A stretch of DNA of 49,681 nt, from contig JAUVFR010000008.1 of the NCBI GenBank assembly GCA_030594205.1, positions 1 through 49,681 on the forward strand, read 5' to 3'. The notes under the pieces were generated by a model. The model was not told the DNA's origin, made no database searches, and saw only the letters and a program-made list of their open reading frames with translations. Both the position numbers and the translations under genes were made by a program. Source of the DNA: Methanobacteriota archaeon. Lineage in GTDB: Archaea > Thermoplasmatota > Thermoplasmata > RBG-16-68-12 > JAJISG01. This document shows, in pieces, positions 17,630 through 24,910 of the stretch; positions within the stretch are counted from its first letter, which is position 1; each line of letters starts with the position of its first letter.

Positions 17630-18300
17630 AACCCTGTTTGGGGAAGGTCGGCCACGACCGCCTGGCCGTGGAGGCAGAGGTCCAGCAGGGGGCAAGGAGC
17701 GCACCGCGGGGTTGGCCGACAGAACTCCTTCCCCAGAATCACCATCACGGCGTGGAACCGACGATGGTCCGAGACGTGGTCGGGCAGCTGCTCCCGCAGT
17801 TGGCGGGCCGCCTTTTCGTAGCCGCGCGGTAGGGGATGTCCGAGTCGTTGCAGGATTCGCCGGGTGTAGGCGTCCACCACGGGCGCGGGATAACCGGCCG
17901 CATAGAGGAGGATGGCGTCCGCTGTCTCCTCCCCCACTCCCTCGATTGCGAGGAGGCTTCGCCGCAACGTCCCGGGAGGGCGCGCCAAGAAGGTCTCCAG
18001 GGTTCCGGCCTCCTCGAAGACCCGGGCCGCCATGAGGCGAAGCCGACGCGCCTTCGATCGATAGAAACCCGTGGGGCGGACGCAGGTTTCAATGTGCTCG
18101 AGTGAGGCGTGGGCCAAGGCGTCGGGCGGGAGCAGCCCTTCTGCCTTCAGCGAGCGCAAAGCCCGATCGACGCTCTGCCAGGTGGTCTGCTGCGCCAGGA
18201 TGGCGCCGACCATGACCTCCCACGGGCTCTCCGCCTGCCACCAGTTCTCGCCGCCGAGGGCATGGCGAAGCCTCTCATAGACTCGGAGGAGGAGGTCCAA
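17626..18300 (-). CDS. Endonuclease III-like HhH-GPD DNA glycosylase
   Basis: A 224-residue base-excision repair glycosylase. It has the helix-hairpin-helix segment LLAIEGVGEETADAILLYAA, the catalytic aspartate in VVDAYTRR, and a C-terminal [4Fe-4S] motif C-x5-C-x2-C-x5-C (CRPTPRCAPCPLLDLC). Classical endonuclease III has a lysine in the hairpin (GVGxKTA) for AP lyase activity. Here the position is EE-T, as in the monofunctional MagIII-like branch (GVGKETADSILLYA), so removal of alkylated bases without strand cleavage is more likely than classical Nth. The start is TTG at 18300 with a TATA box about 27 nt upstream. It heads a three-gene operon. Confidence 0.9.
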   Translation of the reverse strand: MDLLLRVYERLRHALGGENWWQAESPWEVMVGAILAQQTTWQSVDRALRSLKAEGLLPPDALAHASLEHIETCVRPTGFYRSKARRLRLMAARVFEEAGTLETFLARPPGTLRRSLLAIEGVGEETADAILLYAAGYPAPVVDAYTRRILQRLGHPLPRGYEKAARQLREQLPDHVSDHRRFHAVMVILGKEFCRPTPRCAPCPLLDLCLHGQAVVADLPQTGL

Positions 18301-18322
18301 CGGGGGGACGAGATCCCAGGAG

Positions 18323-18331
18323 ACTAAAATG
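18323..18331 (-). promoter_or_regulatory. TATA box of the glycosylase operon
   Basis: Minus-strand CATTTTAGT, 27 nt from the TTG at 18300, predicting a leaderless message with a TTG start. Confidence 0.6.
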
Positions 18332-18351
18332 CCACGGTCCTGAGCCGGGAC

Positions 18352-18735
18352 CTATATCGCAAACTTGTCCAACGGACGCAGGGGCTCCAGGACCCGTTGG
18401 AGGGCGTCCAAGGCCTCTTTGGTACGGGTCTTCAGCTCCCCATCGCCTCCGACGGCCAGGAAGAAGGTGTTGCGCTCCACCCGGAGGACGGTGAGCATCC
18501 CGTTGGCCGTCTCGGCGGTAATCCGCTCGGGCGGGGCGAGGCCGATTCCTCGATAGAGGACATCCATGGATCCCACGAAGGTCGCGGCCATGGTGGCAAA
18601 GTGCTCCTCCCCGATTTCCACGGTGGCCTGAATCGCGATGGGCACGCCCGTTCCCGTGACGAACGCCGCCACCTGCGTGCCGTAGGTGAAGTTGAAGTCC
18701 CGCAGGACCCGCTCGAGCTCGTCGGGAGCCACCAT
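18352..18735 (-). CDS. Roadblock/LC7-like protein
   Basis: About 127 residues with the alternating strands and helices of Roadblock/LC7 proteins: an N-terminal helix (DELERVLRDF), TQVAAFVTGTGVPIAIQ, a long helix HFATMAATFVGSMDVLY and a final pair of strands (MLTVLRVERNTFFLAVGG). Archaeal members of this fold often partner with small Ras-like GTPases (MglB-type) or act in motility and polarity; no GTPase gene lies next to it. The frame allows ATG at 18765, but a TATA-like AGGTTTATG overlaps that codon, so I prefer ATG at 18735. It is divergent from the aminopeptidase gene. Confidence 0.75.
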   Translation of the reverse strand: MVAPDELERVLRDFNFTYGTQVAAFVTGTGVPIAIQATVEIGEEHFATMAATFVGSMDVLYRGIGLAPPERITAETANGMLTVLRVERNTFFLAVGGDGELKTRTKEALDALQRVLEPLRPLDKFAI

Positions 18736-18799
18736 AGGCCCGAATCCTTCCCGACGCAGGCCCATAAACCTATCGCGGACATTATCAACCCCCGGAAGG

Positions 18800-18807
18800 G
18801 TTTTAGA
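18800..18807 (+). promoter_or_regulatory. TATA box of the M29-like aminopeptidase gene
   Basis: GTTTTAGA centred 27 nt ahead of the in-frame GTG at 18830; it rules out the longer reading of this frame. Confidence 0.6.
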
Positions 18808-18829
18808 CCCCCCCGGCCCCTACGGCCTC

Positions 18830-19768
18830 GTGGACCTGAGCGCGGGCGCTCGCTCCCTGGTTGAGGTCTCCCTCGCGTTGCAGGAGGAGGAGACCGCCAT
18901 GGTCCTGGTGGACGAGCCGAGCCTCGCCATCGGCCAGGCCCTCGTCCAGGCTGCCCAGCGAACGGGCGCCGATGCCTTCCTGGCGGTTCTCGACCTGCCG
19001 GAACCCGGGAGGGAGCCGCCGGATCCGGTGGTTTCGGCCATGAAAGACTCGGATGCCGTCATCATGGCCACCCGCCGCTCGCTCAGTCACACTGACGCGC
19101 GTCGGGAGGTGACCCGAAGCGGCACCCGGATCATATCGATTCCCCAGGTGACGGAGGCGATGATGGCCGAGGGGTGCCTCACCGCGAACCACGCGGAGGT
19201 CGAGGAGACCATGGCCGTCACGAACAAGCGGTTGCGCCGGGCCAAGTCCCTTCGGCTCACGACAGCACGGGGGACGGACATGGCGGTGAGCGTGGAGGGG
19301 AAGTCCTGGATCACCGAGGACACCGGCCTCTGCCGCGAGCGGGGGGACTTCGCCACCTTCCCGGCGGGGGAGCTCCTCGTGCCCCCCGTCAACGGGTCGG
19401 CGGAGGGGTCCCTTCTGGTCGACGTCTTCTTGCAGCACCCGCTCCGGGCGCCGGCCACCGTGACGTTGCGGGAGGGCTACGCGGTGCGGATCAGCGGCGC
19501 GCAGGCGGCGGAGTCGGCCATGGACGCCGGGGGACACGAAGGGAGGCACGTCTCCCGTCTGGGGATTGGCTTCAACCCGCAGGCCAGCCTCAACGCGAGC
19601 CCGCTGGAGGCCCAGAAGGCCCTTGGCGCCCTGCACGTCGGATTTGGGGACAACCGGACCCTTGGCGGTGACGTCCAGGCTGGGGCGGAGGTGGACGCCA
19701 TTCTGCGAGGGGTCACGCTGGAGGCCGACGGCAGGCTCCTCATGGAGCGGGGCCGTGTCACGACATGA
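18830..19768 (+). CDS. M29-like aminopeptidase (AmpS/aminopeptidase T type)
   Basis: About 312 residues resembling leucyl aminopeptidases of family M29, metal-dependent exopeptidases with a two-domain fold. Features are the N-terminal domain with VLVDEPSLAIGQALVQAA, then the catalytic-domain segments FATFPAGELLVPPVNGSAEG (glutamate and proline-rich loop), VSRLGIGFNPQA, and GALHVGFGDNRTLGG near the C-terminus with the metal-ligand type His and Asp. It is shorter than the ~400-residue family standard, so it belongs to a compact archaeal branch. The start GTG at 18830 is supported by a TATA box 27 nt upstream. The 3' end overlaps the convergent radical SAM gene by 11 bases. Confidence 0.82.
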   Translation: MDLSAGARSLVEVSLALQEEETAMVLVDEPSLAIGQALVQAAQRTGADAFLAVLDLPEPGREPPDPVVSAMKDSDAVIMATRRSLSHTDARREVTRSGTRIISIPQVTEAMMAEGCLTANHAEVEETMAVTNKRLRRAKSLRLTTARGTDMAVSVEGKSWITEDTGLCRERGDFATFPAGELLVPPVNGSAEGSLLVDVFLQHPLRAPATVTLREGYAVRISGAQAAESAMDAGGHEGRHVSRLGIGFNPQASLNASPLEAQKALGALHVGFGDNRTLGGDVQAGAEVDAILRGVTLEADGRLLMERGRVTT

Positions 19769-20816
19769 CCGGTCGGAACCGGAGCTCCTGCCAGGTGTCC
19801 TGCAGGGCGCCGACGATGGGGAGCTGGTAGCCGCACTCCTGGCACCGGTTCTGGTCGTCCAGGTCCCAACCCCGGATGTCGAAGCCGTGGCGCCGGATCG
19901 CGATCCGGCCGCAGCCCGGGCAGTACGTGTGTTCCAGCGGGTGGCCGGGGACGTTTCCGATGTAGACGTAACTCAGGCCCACGTCTCGGGCGACTCTGTG
20001 GTGCTTCTCCAGGGTCTTCACGGGGGTCATCGGGAGATCCATCATCTTGTAGTCCGGGTGGAACCGCAGGAAGTGGATGGGGGTGTCAGGCCCCAGCTCG
20101 TCGAGGACGAATCGGGAGAGCCTCTTGGCGTACTCCAGATTGTCGCCCACCTTGGGCACGACGAGGTCGGTGATTTCGATGTGGACGTCCGTCTTGTCTC
20201 GCATCTCCAAGAGGCTGTCGAAGATGGGCTGCGGGTCGGGGATGCCGATGATCTGGCGGACGAACTTGGGCTCCGCATTCCCCTTTAGGTCGACCGTGAT
20301 GGCGTCGAGGAAGTCCGGCATGAGGGCCACCGTCTCCGGCGTATCGTAGCCGTTGGAGACGAAGATGTTGATGAGGCCCGCCTTCCTGGCCAAGACGCCG
20401 ATGTCGTGGGCGAACTCAATGAAGATGGTGGGCTGATTGTAGGTATAGGCGATTCCCTGGGCACCTTGTTGGTGGGCCAGCTCAACCACGCCCTCGGGGG
20501 AGATGTCCGTCCCCTTAATTTTCCTTCTCTGTGAAATATCGTAGTTCTGGCAAAAACGGCACAACCAACTGCATCCGGTGGTCGCGATAGAGAAGATCTT
20601 GGAACCGGGCATGTAGTGAGTAACCGGCTTTTTCTCGATGGGATCCACGTGTCCCGCGATGACTTTCCCATAAACGAGGAGCTGAAGCTTTCCATCCAGG
20701 TTCTGCCGGACTCCACACAGCCCAATCTGTCCCTCCCCGATCCTGCAATAGCGGGCGCAGGCCGTGCAGACGACCTTCCCGCCCGCGACGGGTTCGTACA
20801 GAAGGGCTTCCTTCAT
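19758..20816 (-). CDS. amrS: AmmeMemoRadiSam-type radical SAM enzyme
   Basis: A 352-residue radical SAM protein of the AmrS (PflA-like) family. The [4Fe-4S]/SAM motif CSWLCRFC is at residues 82-89. It is preceded by a four-cysteine N-terminal motif (CTACARYC and IGLCGVRQN), and the family-typical KIFSIATTGCSW and EHTYCPGCG zinc-ribbon-like segments follow. AmrS is usually linked with AMMECR1 and Memo proteins in an uncharacterised modification system; neither partner is in this window. The longest frame starts at TTG 20831, but ATG 20816 sits 34 nt from the TATA box and fits better. It lies downstream of thiL but has its own promoter. Confidence 0.88.
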   Translation of the reverse strand: MKEALLYEPVAGGKVVCTACARYCRIGEGQIGLCGVRQNLDGKLQLLVYGKVIAGHVDPIEKKPVTHYMPGSKIFSIATTGCSWLCRFCQNYDISQRRKIKGTDISPEGVVELAHQQGAQGIAYTYNQPTIFIEFAHDIGVLARKAGLINIFVSNGYDTPETVALMPDFLDAITVDLKGNAEPKFVRQIIGIPDPQPIFDSLLEMRDKTDVHIEITDLVVPKVGDNLEYAKRLSRFVLDELGPDTPIHFLRFHPDYKMMDLPMTPVKTLEKHHRVARDVGLSYVYIGNVPGHPLEHTYCPGCGRIAIRRHGFDIRGWDLDDQNRCQECGYQLPIVGALQDTWQELRFRPVMS

Positions 20817-20845
20817 GCCAGCCCGTAGCAATCATCCCGCGCGGA

Positions 20846-20854
20846 CTATATATC
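20846..20854 (-). promoter_or_regulatory. TATA box of the radical SAM gene
   Basis: Minus-strand GATATATAG in the 40-base gap after thiL, about 34 nt from the ATG at 20816. Confidence 0.65.
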
Positions 20855-20871
20855 TTGGGCTCCAAGGCAGG

Positions 20872-21831
20872 CTATCTGAAATGCTCGTAGCCCCTGGGAT
20901 CCAGGATTTCCTCCCGGCCCTCGATTACGAGGACGTTGTCCCCTGCCTCGAGGACCTCCCCGATGGCCGTCGCCTGTGTGCCCATCTCTAACAAGCTCCC
21001 ACGAATCCCCTCCCATCGCCCGGGCCGACAGGTGAACACAAGCTCGAAGTCCCCTCCCTGGAATAGGAGCGTGTTCTTCCGCGCCGCGGCCTCCTGGTCC
21101 ACGAGAGGCGGGGCCTGCGGAAGCCGGTCATACTCGACTCGGAAGGCGACCTGACTGGCCTCACTTAGCTGTCCCAAGGATGCCGCGAGGCCGTCCGAGT
21201 CATCTATGCAGGAAGTCACCCCTCCGGACGCGGCGAGGAGAAGACCCTCTTCCACGCGGGGCTGGGGGCGCATGACGGCGTCCATGGCCCGATTCTCTTC
21301 GATGCCCTCCTTCAGCCGGGACAAGCCCCAGTCGGCCCAGCCGAGGACGCCGGTCACGGCCAGGACGTCCCCCGGCCGGGCGCCCTTCCGACGCAGCACG
21401 CGGTCGCCCTGGGTCCACCCCGCCGCCGTGACGCAGATCGAGATCTCCGCCCCTTCCTTCGTGTCACCCCCGAGGATCGCGACGTCGTAGTTCTCGGCGC
21501 AGGCACGAAGGCCCTGGGCCATCGACTCGACGTACGAGACCTCGAGCTGGGGGGGCAGGATTAGGGAGACGAGCAGGCCGAAGGGCTTCCCCCCCATGGC
21601 CGCGATGTCGCTGAGGTTGACGGCGGCCGCGTACCAGCCCACTTGGTCGCCGGCGACCCCCGGGGGGATGTGGGTTCGAGCGTTGATGGAATCCGTTGCG
21701 AGCAGCAAGTAGCGGTCGCCCACGGGGAGGAACGCCGCGTCGTCTCCCAGGCCGCGCTCCTCTGCCTCCCCATAGATGGCGAGGAGGCGTCGAACGAGGG
21801 CCCTCTCCCCGAGATCCGCGAGGGTTCCCAT
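20872..21831 (-). CDS. thiL: Thiamine-monophosphate kinase
   Basis: A 319-residue kinase that phosphorylates thiamine monophosphate to thiamine pyrophosphate, the last step of thiamine cofactor synthesis. It has the PurM-like fold with Mg-binding acidic loops: GLGDDAAFL near the N-terminus, DSINARTH, NLSDIAAMGGKPFGLL, AILGGDTKEG and, in the C-terminal half, CIDDSDGLAASLG and GGDFELVFT. These match ThiL and not HypE or SelD. The frame reaches 21843, but ATG at 21831 lies 27 nt from a good TATA box and is chosen. No TPP riboswitch was seen in the short upstream region. Confidence 0.93.
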   Translation of the reverse strand: MGTLADLGERALVRRLLAIYGEAEERGLGDDAAFLPVGDRYLLLATDSINARTHIPPGVAGDQVGWYAAAVNLSDIAAMGGKPFGLLVSLILPPQLEVSYVESMAQGLRACAENYDVAILGGDTKEGAEISICVTAAGWTQGDRVLRRKGARPGDVLAVTGVLGWADWGLSRLKEGIEENRAMDAVMRPQPRVEEGLLLAASGGVTSCIDDSDGLAASLGQLSEASQVAFRVEYDRLPQAPPLVDQEAAARKNTLLFQGGDFELVFTCRPGRWEGIRGSLLEMGTQATAIGEVLEAGDNVLVIEGREEILDPRGYEHFR

Positions 21832-21854
21832 GGCCCCGTCCAAGGGCGGGGGAG

Positions 21855-21862
21855 CCTATATG
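21855..21862 (-). promoter_or_regulatory. TATA box of thiL
   Basis: Minus-strand CATATAGG, 27 nt from the ATG at 21831, again predicting a leaderless message. Confidence 0.65.
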
Positions 21863-22033
21863 AACTCCCCTGGACGCCCGGAAAGGATCCGGCCGCCGCC
21901 CGCGCGATGCTCGCGCCGCTCGCGGAGGCGGGGCTGACGGTCTGGCACGAGTTTCTTCCCCAACGATTCCAGGGCCATGCGGCGGCGCATCGAAGCGGGT
22001 CCTCCCCCGTGGGAATAGGGACGGCGGGACGGA

Positions 22034-22122
22034 TGCGGGCTGCGGGATTTGAACCCGCGCTACGAGCTGTTTGCAGGTGTCTTTGGCAAGCTCGAGTCCT
22101 GACCAGGCTAGACTAAGCCCGC
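22034..22122 (-). tRNA. tRNA-Gly(GCC) with a 15-nt intron
   Basis: Read on the minus strand. The acceptor GCGGGCT pairs perfectly with AGCCCGC (discriminator A; CCA is not encoded). The D arm is GTCT/GGAC, the anticodon stem CGAGC/GCTCG, and the T arm GCGGG-TTCAAAT-CCCGC. The anticodon loop has 22 nt instead of 7. The extra bases fold into a canonical bulge-helix-bulge: TTGC pairs with GCAA, flanked by three-base bulges CAA and ACA. Cutting each bulge after its second base removes 15 nt between positions 37 and 38 and leaves the loop TTGCCAA with anticodon GCC (22085-22087). This gives tRNA-Gly(GCC). Confidence 0.93.
22069..22083 (-). other. BHB intron of tRNA-Gly(GCC)
   Basis: Fifteen bases at the canonical 37/38 site. 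The intron folds as a two-base-pair AG/CT stem with an ACAC tetraloop on top of the four-pair central helix, which is close to the minimum that still makes a complete bulge-helix-bulge substrate for the archaeal splicing endonuclease. Confidence 0.88.
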
Positions 22123-22143
22123 CCGGACTCCCTAACGGACGGC

Positions 22144-22154
22144 CTTTCTTAAAG
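22144..22154 (-). promoter_or_regulatory. TATA box of the tRNA-Gly gene
   Basis: Minus-strand CCTTTAAGAAA centred about 27 nt upstream of the mature 5' end at 22122. Confidence 0.6.
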
Positions 22155-22177
22155 GTCGTCAGACCCCTGGGTTAAGG

Positions 22178-22185
22178 GTTAAAGC
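22178..22185 (+). promoter_or_regulatory. TATA box of the flippase gene
   Basis: GTTAAAGC-like element about 28 nt before the ATG at 22209, back to back with the tRNA promoter. Confidence 0.5.
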
Positions 22186-22208
22186 GTGCCTGCGACTTCC
22201 CCGCGGCA

Positions 22209-23513
22209 ATGGCGTCCGATCTCGTCAAGGAGGTCATGGAGGATATCCGCTCCCCCCTCTACAAGAACGCCATCTTCCTGATCTTCCACACCCTCCTCGT
22301 TGCCGGGGCCGGCTTCCTCTTTTGGCTCATTGTGGCGCGCCTCTTCGGGAACGAGGAGGCCGTGGGGCAGGCCCTGCTTCTCGTCAGCGTGATCACTCTC
22401 CTTACCACGGTTTCCACTCTGGGGTTTGGAACCGGCCTGATCCGCTTTCTCCCCAATTCCAAAGGGGACAGGAGCCGGATGGTCAACAGCACGCTGACCG
22501 TCAGTGCCATCGTGGCCGCGGCCCTGGCGGTGCTGATCCTGTTGACGGTGAACGTGTGGTTTCCCGCCGGGGCCAACGTTCTCAGCCTCGCGACATTGGT
22601 TCCCATCTTCTTCCTCCTGGCGGTCGTGTCCGTCGCCGTCCCCATCGTGGACAGTGGATTCGTCGCGGGCCGGAAGGCCTCCTACGTCGTCCTGCGGAGT
22701 AGTCTCTTTCAGGCGGTCCGCCTGGCAACTCCCCTCATCCTGATCGGCCTCCTAGGGGTCATCGGCGTGCTAGCTTCTCTGATGGTAGCCCACATCCTCG
22801 CCCTGGCGGTGGCCTTTGTCTTCCTCCTCCCTCGCCTCTATCCGGGGTTCCGGCTCAAGCCGGTGGTGGACCGCGACCTTCTGGGCGAGATGTTCCACTT
22901 CTCCCTGGGCAACCACGTGGGGGAAATCTTCCACGTCCTTCCGTACCCTGCGCTCCTGATTCTCGTCTCCTGGCTCGCGGGGAGCGCGGCGGTGACGTTC
23001 TTCGGCATCCCCTGGCTCATTGCGGGCCTACTGTTCTCGGTTCCGATGATGGCGAGCACCTCCCTCTACGTCGAAGGGTCCCACTTCTCCGATCGCCTCC
23101 GCCAGGATCTGCGGCGGACCTTGCGATTCGTGCTCCCCCTCCTGGTCTTGGGCATCGCCTTCATCTGGTTCTTCGGGGAGTGGCTTCTGTCCCTTTTCGA
23201 CCTGCGCTTCCAGCCGGAGAGCCTGCGGCTCCTTCGGCTCCTGGCCGTCTCGGCCATTTTCGTGGCTGTGAATGGGCTCTTCATCGCGGTCGCTCGCGTC
23301 ATGAAATGGGTGAAGGCCATCATCGGCCTGTGGGCGTACGTGGCGGTGTCAACCGTCGTCCTCGCCTACTTCCTTCTCCCGGTGTACGGGCTCGAGGGGG
23401 TAGGGTACGCATGGCTCCTCGGCAACGGGACCGCCGCCCTGGCCGTGATGGTGGCCTACCTCCTGAAGCGGGGATCCATCCGGGCCCTCCTCACGGCGAC
23501 CCCCGAGGGGTAG
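22209..23513 (+). CDS. Polysaccharide/lipid-linked oligosaccharide flippase-like membrane protein
   Basis: A 434-residue integral membrane protein with about 12-14 hydrophobic helices. It belongs to the MOP superfamily (Wzx-like) by its N-terminal pattern: an amphipathic start, two helices, then LFGNEEAVGQALLLVSVI and a short TLGFGTGLIRFLPN loop, which is typical of O-antigen/teichoic-type exporters. Members flip lipid-linked sugars across the cytoplasmic membrane for N-glycans or surface polymers. No glycosyltransferase lies nearby, so the cargo is unknown. The gene is monocistronic with its own TATA box and ends convergent with the Nif3-like gene with no gap. Confidence 0.85.
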   Translation: MASDLVKEVMEDIRSPLYKNAIFLIFHTLLVAGAGFLFWLIVARLFGNEEAVGQALLLVSVITLLTTVSTLGFGTGLIRFLPNSKGDRSRMVNSTLTVSAIVAAALAVLILLTVNVWFPAGANVLSLATLVPIFFLLAVVSVAVPIVDSGFVAGRKASYVVLRSSLFQAVRLATPLILIGLLGVIGVLASLMVAHILALAVAFVFLLPRLYPGFRLKPVVDRDLLGEMFHFSLGNHVGEIFHVLPYPALLILVSWLAGSAAVTFFGIPWLIAGLLFSVPMMASTSLYVEGSHFSDRLRQDLRRTLRFVLPLLVLGIAFIWFFGEWLLSLFDLRFQPESLRLLRLLAVSAIFVAVNGLFIAVARVMKWVKAIIGLWAYVAVSTVVLAYFLLPVYGLEGVGYAWLLGNGTAALAVMVAYLLKRGSIRALLTATPEG

Positions 23514-24338
23514 TCAGGGTTCGAGGACACCGCCGAGGGCGACCACCTCGAGACCTTCCTCTCGGAGCCGCTGGATGTAGGGGGTGATTCCCACGGAGTC
23601 GCTCGCGATGTGGCCCGTGACGACGAGGGTCTTCCCCTCCAGGGCCGGGTCCTCTCGCAGGCGTTGAAGGTCCGCCGGCAGGATGTGGATGTAAACCAGG
23701 GTGTCCACGCCGTGGGAGAAGTAAGCTTTCGCCACGGGGTAGCCGCCGTTCGTTCCCGCCCCGTGGGCGACCGCCCAACGGCCGAGGGGGTGGGCCGGTT
23801 CCCCCAGGCGGATGACGATATCCGTCTCGGCGACGCCGAATTCCGGGAGGGCATGGAGGGCGGCGACCCCGTCCCCCACCGCGGCGTCCTCGTCGCAGGC
23901 CTCCAAGGCCCCGACCATTCGCTGTCGCCCCATCTCGTCCCAGGGCTGGTGGATGTTCAGGAAGGGAAGGCGGAGAAACCGGGCGAAGGCGGGGACGCGG
24001 TCGTAGTTGGCGGCATGGCCGGCCGTCTCCCGGGGGGCGGACAGTTCCTCCACGGCGCGGAGGGCCTCCCCGTGCGGGACCCCCGCCCCCTCCATGAGCT
24101 CGGCGTGACGGCGGAGGACGTGGTGGAAATGGACGCTGGCGTGCCCCCCGGCCGGGTGGTGGGCGATCACCCCGTCAAATCCTCGCTCTCGGGCCAAAAG
24201 GAGTTCGCCTACGCCGATGTCGATGCCCACGAGGAGGCGGCGGAGGTTCGTTCCGGGCACGAGGATCTGGGAGTCCGCGGGCACCTCCGTGAAGCCGACC
24301 ATCTCCAGGGCGAGGGCCATCAACCCGTCCGTGTCCAT
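23514..24338 (-). CDS. Nif3-like dinuclear metal-centre protein
   Basis: A 274-residue protein of the NIF3/YbgI/DUF34 type. The metal-ligand signatures are GVIAHHPAGG (H60-H61) in the first half and VVTGHIASDS with a C-terminal HIxxD arrangement, plus GIDIGVGELLLARE typical of the family. These proteins form ring-shaped hexamers with a two-metal centre; a role as GTP cyclohydrolase or in metal-cofactor insertion has been proposed for relatives, but the function here is open. The ATG at 24338 is 26 nt from a TATA box, so the message is leaderless. It is divergent from the Cys-rich microprotein. Confidence 0.82.
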   Translation of the reverse strand: MDTDGLMALALEMVGFTEVPADSQILVPGTNLRRLLVGIDIGVGELLLARERGFDGVIAHHPAGGHASVHFHHVLRRHAELMEGAGVPHGEALRAVEELSAPRETAGHAANYDRVPAFARFLRLPFLNIHQPWDEMGRQRMVGALEACDEDAAVGDGVAALHALPEFGVAETDIVIRLGEPAHPLGRWAVAHGAGTNGGYPVAKAYFSHGVDTLVYIHILPADLQRLREDPALEGKTLVVTGHIASDSVGITPYIQRLREEGLEVVALGGVLEP

Positions 24339-24359
24339 GGGAGGAGGAAGGGAGCGGCC

Positions 24360-24368
24360 GATAAAGAT
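24360..24368 (-). promoter_or_regulatory. TATA box of the Nif3-like gene
   Basis: Minus-strand ATCTTTATC centred 26 nt from the ATG at 24338. Confidence 0.6.
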
Positions 24369-24398
24369 GGTCGCCTCATCGTCGATTGTCGAAGGAAA

Positions 24399-24406
24399 GA
24401 TTTATC
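24399..24406 (+). promoter_or_regulatory. TATA-like element ahead of the Cys-rich microprotein
   Basis: GATTTATC, divergent from the Nif3-like promoter 35 bases away; predicted transcription start near 24429. Confidence 0.45.
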
Positions 24407-24445
24407 ATTGTCGAAGTCCGTGGTCACGGTCTCGAGGCCTGGTCC

Positions 24446-24574
24446 ATGGAGGAAGCCTTTGGGGCCCCCGACGTGCGAGGGTGTCGGCACGACGCCGGTT
24501 ACGACTGTGACGGGCTCTTTCACTACTGCCACCTTTGCATCATGCCGCTGGACGACTGCTTTCACGCCTCTTAA
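24446..24574 (+). CDS. Putative Cys/His-rich microprotein (42 aa)
   Basis: A 42-residue candidate with five cysteines (C13, C21, C28, C31, C38) and several histidines, including the CHLC pair and MPLDDC near the end, so metal binding is likely if it is expressed. It weakly recalls the small cysteine-rich domains (CxxC...PLxxxC) found next to radical SAM or cobalamin genes in archaea, but the match is not firm. Third codon positions are GC-rich as in other genes here. A TATA-like GATTTATC at 24399-24406 lies about 43 nt upstream, giving a short leader. The frame is open upstream to 24386, but that codon precedes the TATA box. Confidence 0.45.
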   Translation: MEEAFGAPDVRGCRHDAGYDCDGLFHYCHLCIMPLDDCFHAS

Positions 24575-24579
24575 TGTGC

Positions 24580-24600
24580 AAAACCTCCGTCAAACGGGGG
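24580..24600 (-). terminator. Hairpin plus T-run, minus strand
   Basis: CCTCCGT (24584-24590) and ACGGGGG (24594-24600) form a seven-pair stem with one G-T pair and a three-base loop. On the minus strand the stem is followed by TTTT, the form of an intrinsic terminator. It would end a minus-strand transcript coming from the 24.6-24.9 kb region. Confidence 0.35.
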
Positions 24601-24910
24601 AAAATTATTAATGCTGGGTTCATCATCCGGCTGCGGGATGGGATGAGGTTGCTCCGACGCCGACGAGATTGGTTGCTTCTCCCCTCCGCAAACTCCTCCC
24701 CCGCGGTCTTCTAAGCGTCCGAGCGACGCCCATCCCTTCTTTCTCCGGACTGAGGCGGGGGGCCCCGCGCTTTGGCCGTTCCAGGCCGATTCCAGGCAAA
24801 CCCCCGTGGTCCGGTCTGATGCGTGCTTCGGGTCCATTTTCCCCACCTCGACCACCGACCCGGGCAGGGCCTTCTTGCTCGCGCATTCGGGACCCGTTTT
24901 GATGCCTTCC
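24601..24910. ncRNA. Candidate structured non-coding RNA region
   Basis: This 300-base stretch has no convincing protein gene. Several helices can form on either strand: GGGATGGG (24635-24642) with CCCATCCC (24729-24736); hairpin GCGTC-CGAGC-GACGC (24715-24729); CCGGACT (24745-24751) with GGTCCGG (24808-24814), one G-T pair, enclosing the hairpin GGCC-GTTCCA-GGCC (24774-24787); and CGGGTCC (24829-24835) with GGACCCG (24890-24896), followed by TTTT. On the plus strand a TATA-like ATTATTAATG (24604-24613) precedes it. On the minus strand a CTTATGTT-like element near 24930 precedes it and a terminator-like hairpin ends it. I could not match it to RNase P RNA (no GGAAAGTCC or ACAGAA core) or SRP RNA, so identity and strand are open. 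Confidence 0.3.

Noticed and set aside
21844-22033. A plus-strand frame between thiL and the tRNA gene (around ATG 21907)
   Set aside because: It reads on into the tRNA gene and has no promoter or ribosome site; at most a gene remnant. Otherwise I see nothing in this 190-base gap beyond the thiL promoter.
24601-24910. RNase P RNA or SRP RNA
   Set aside because: The universally conserved core sequences of both RNAs were looked for on both strands and not found.
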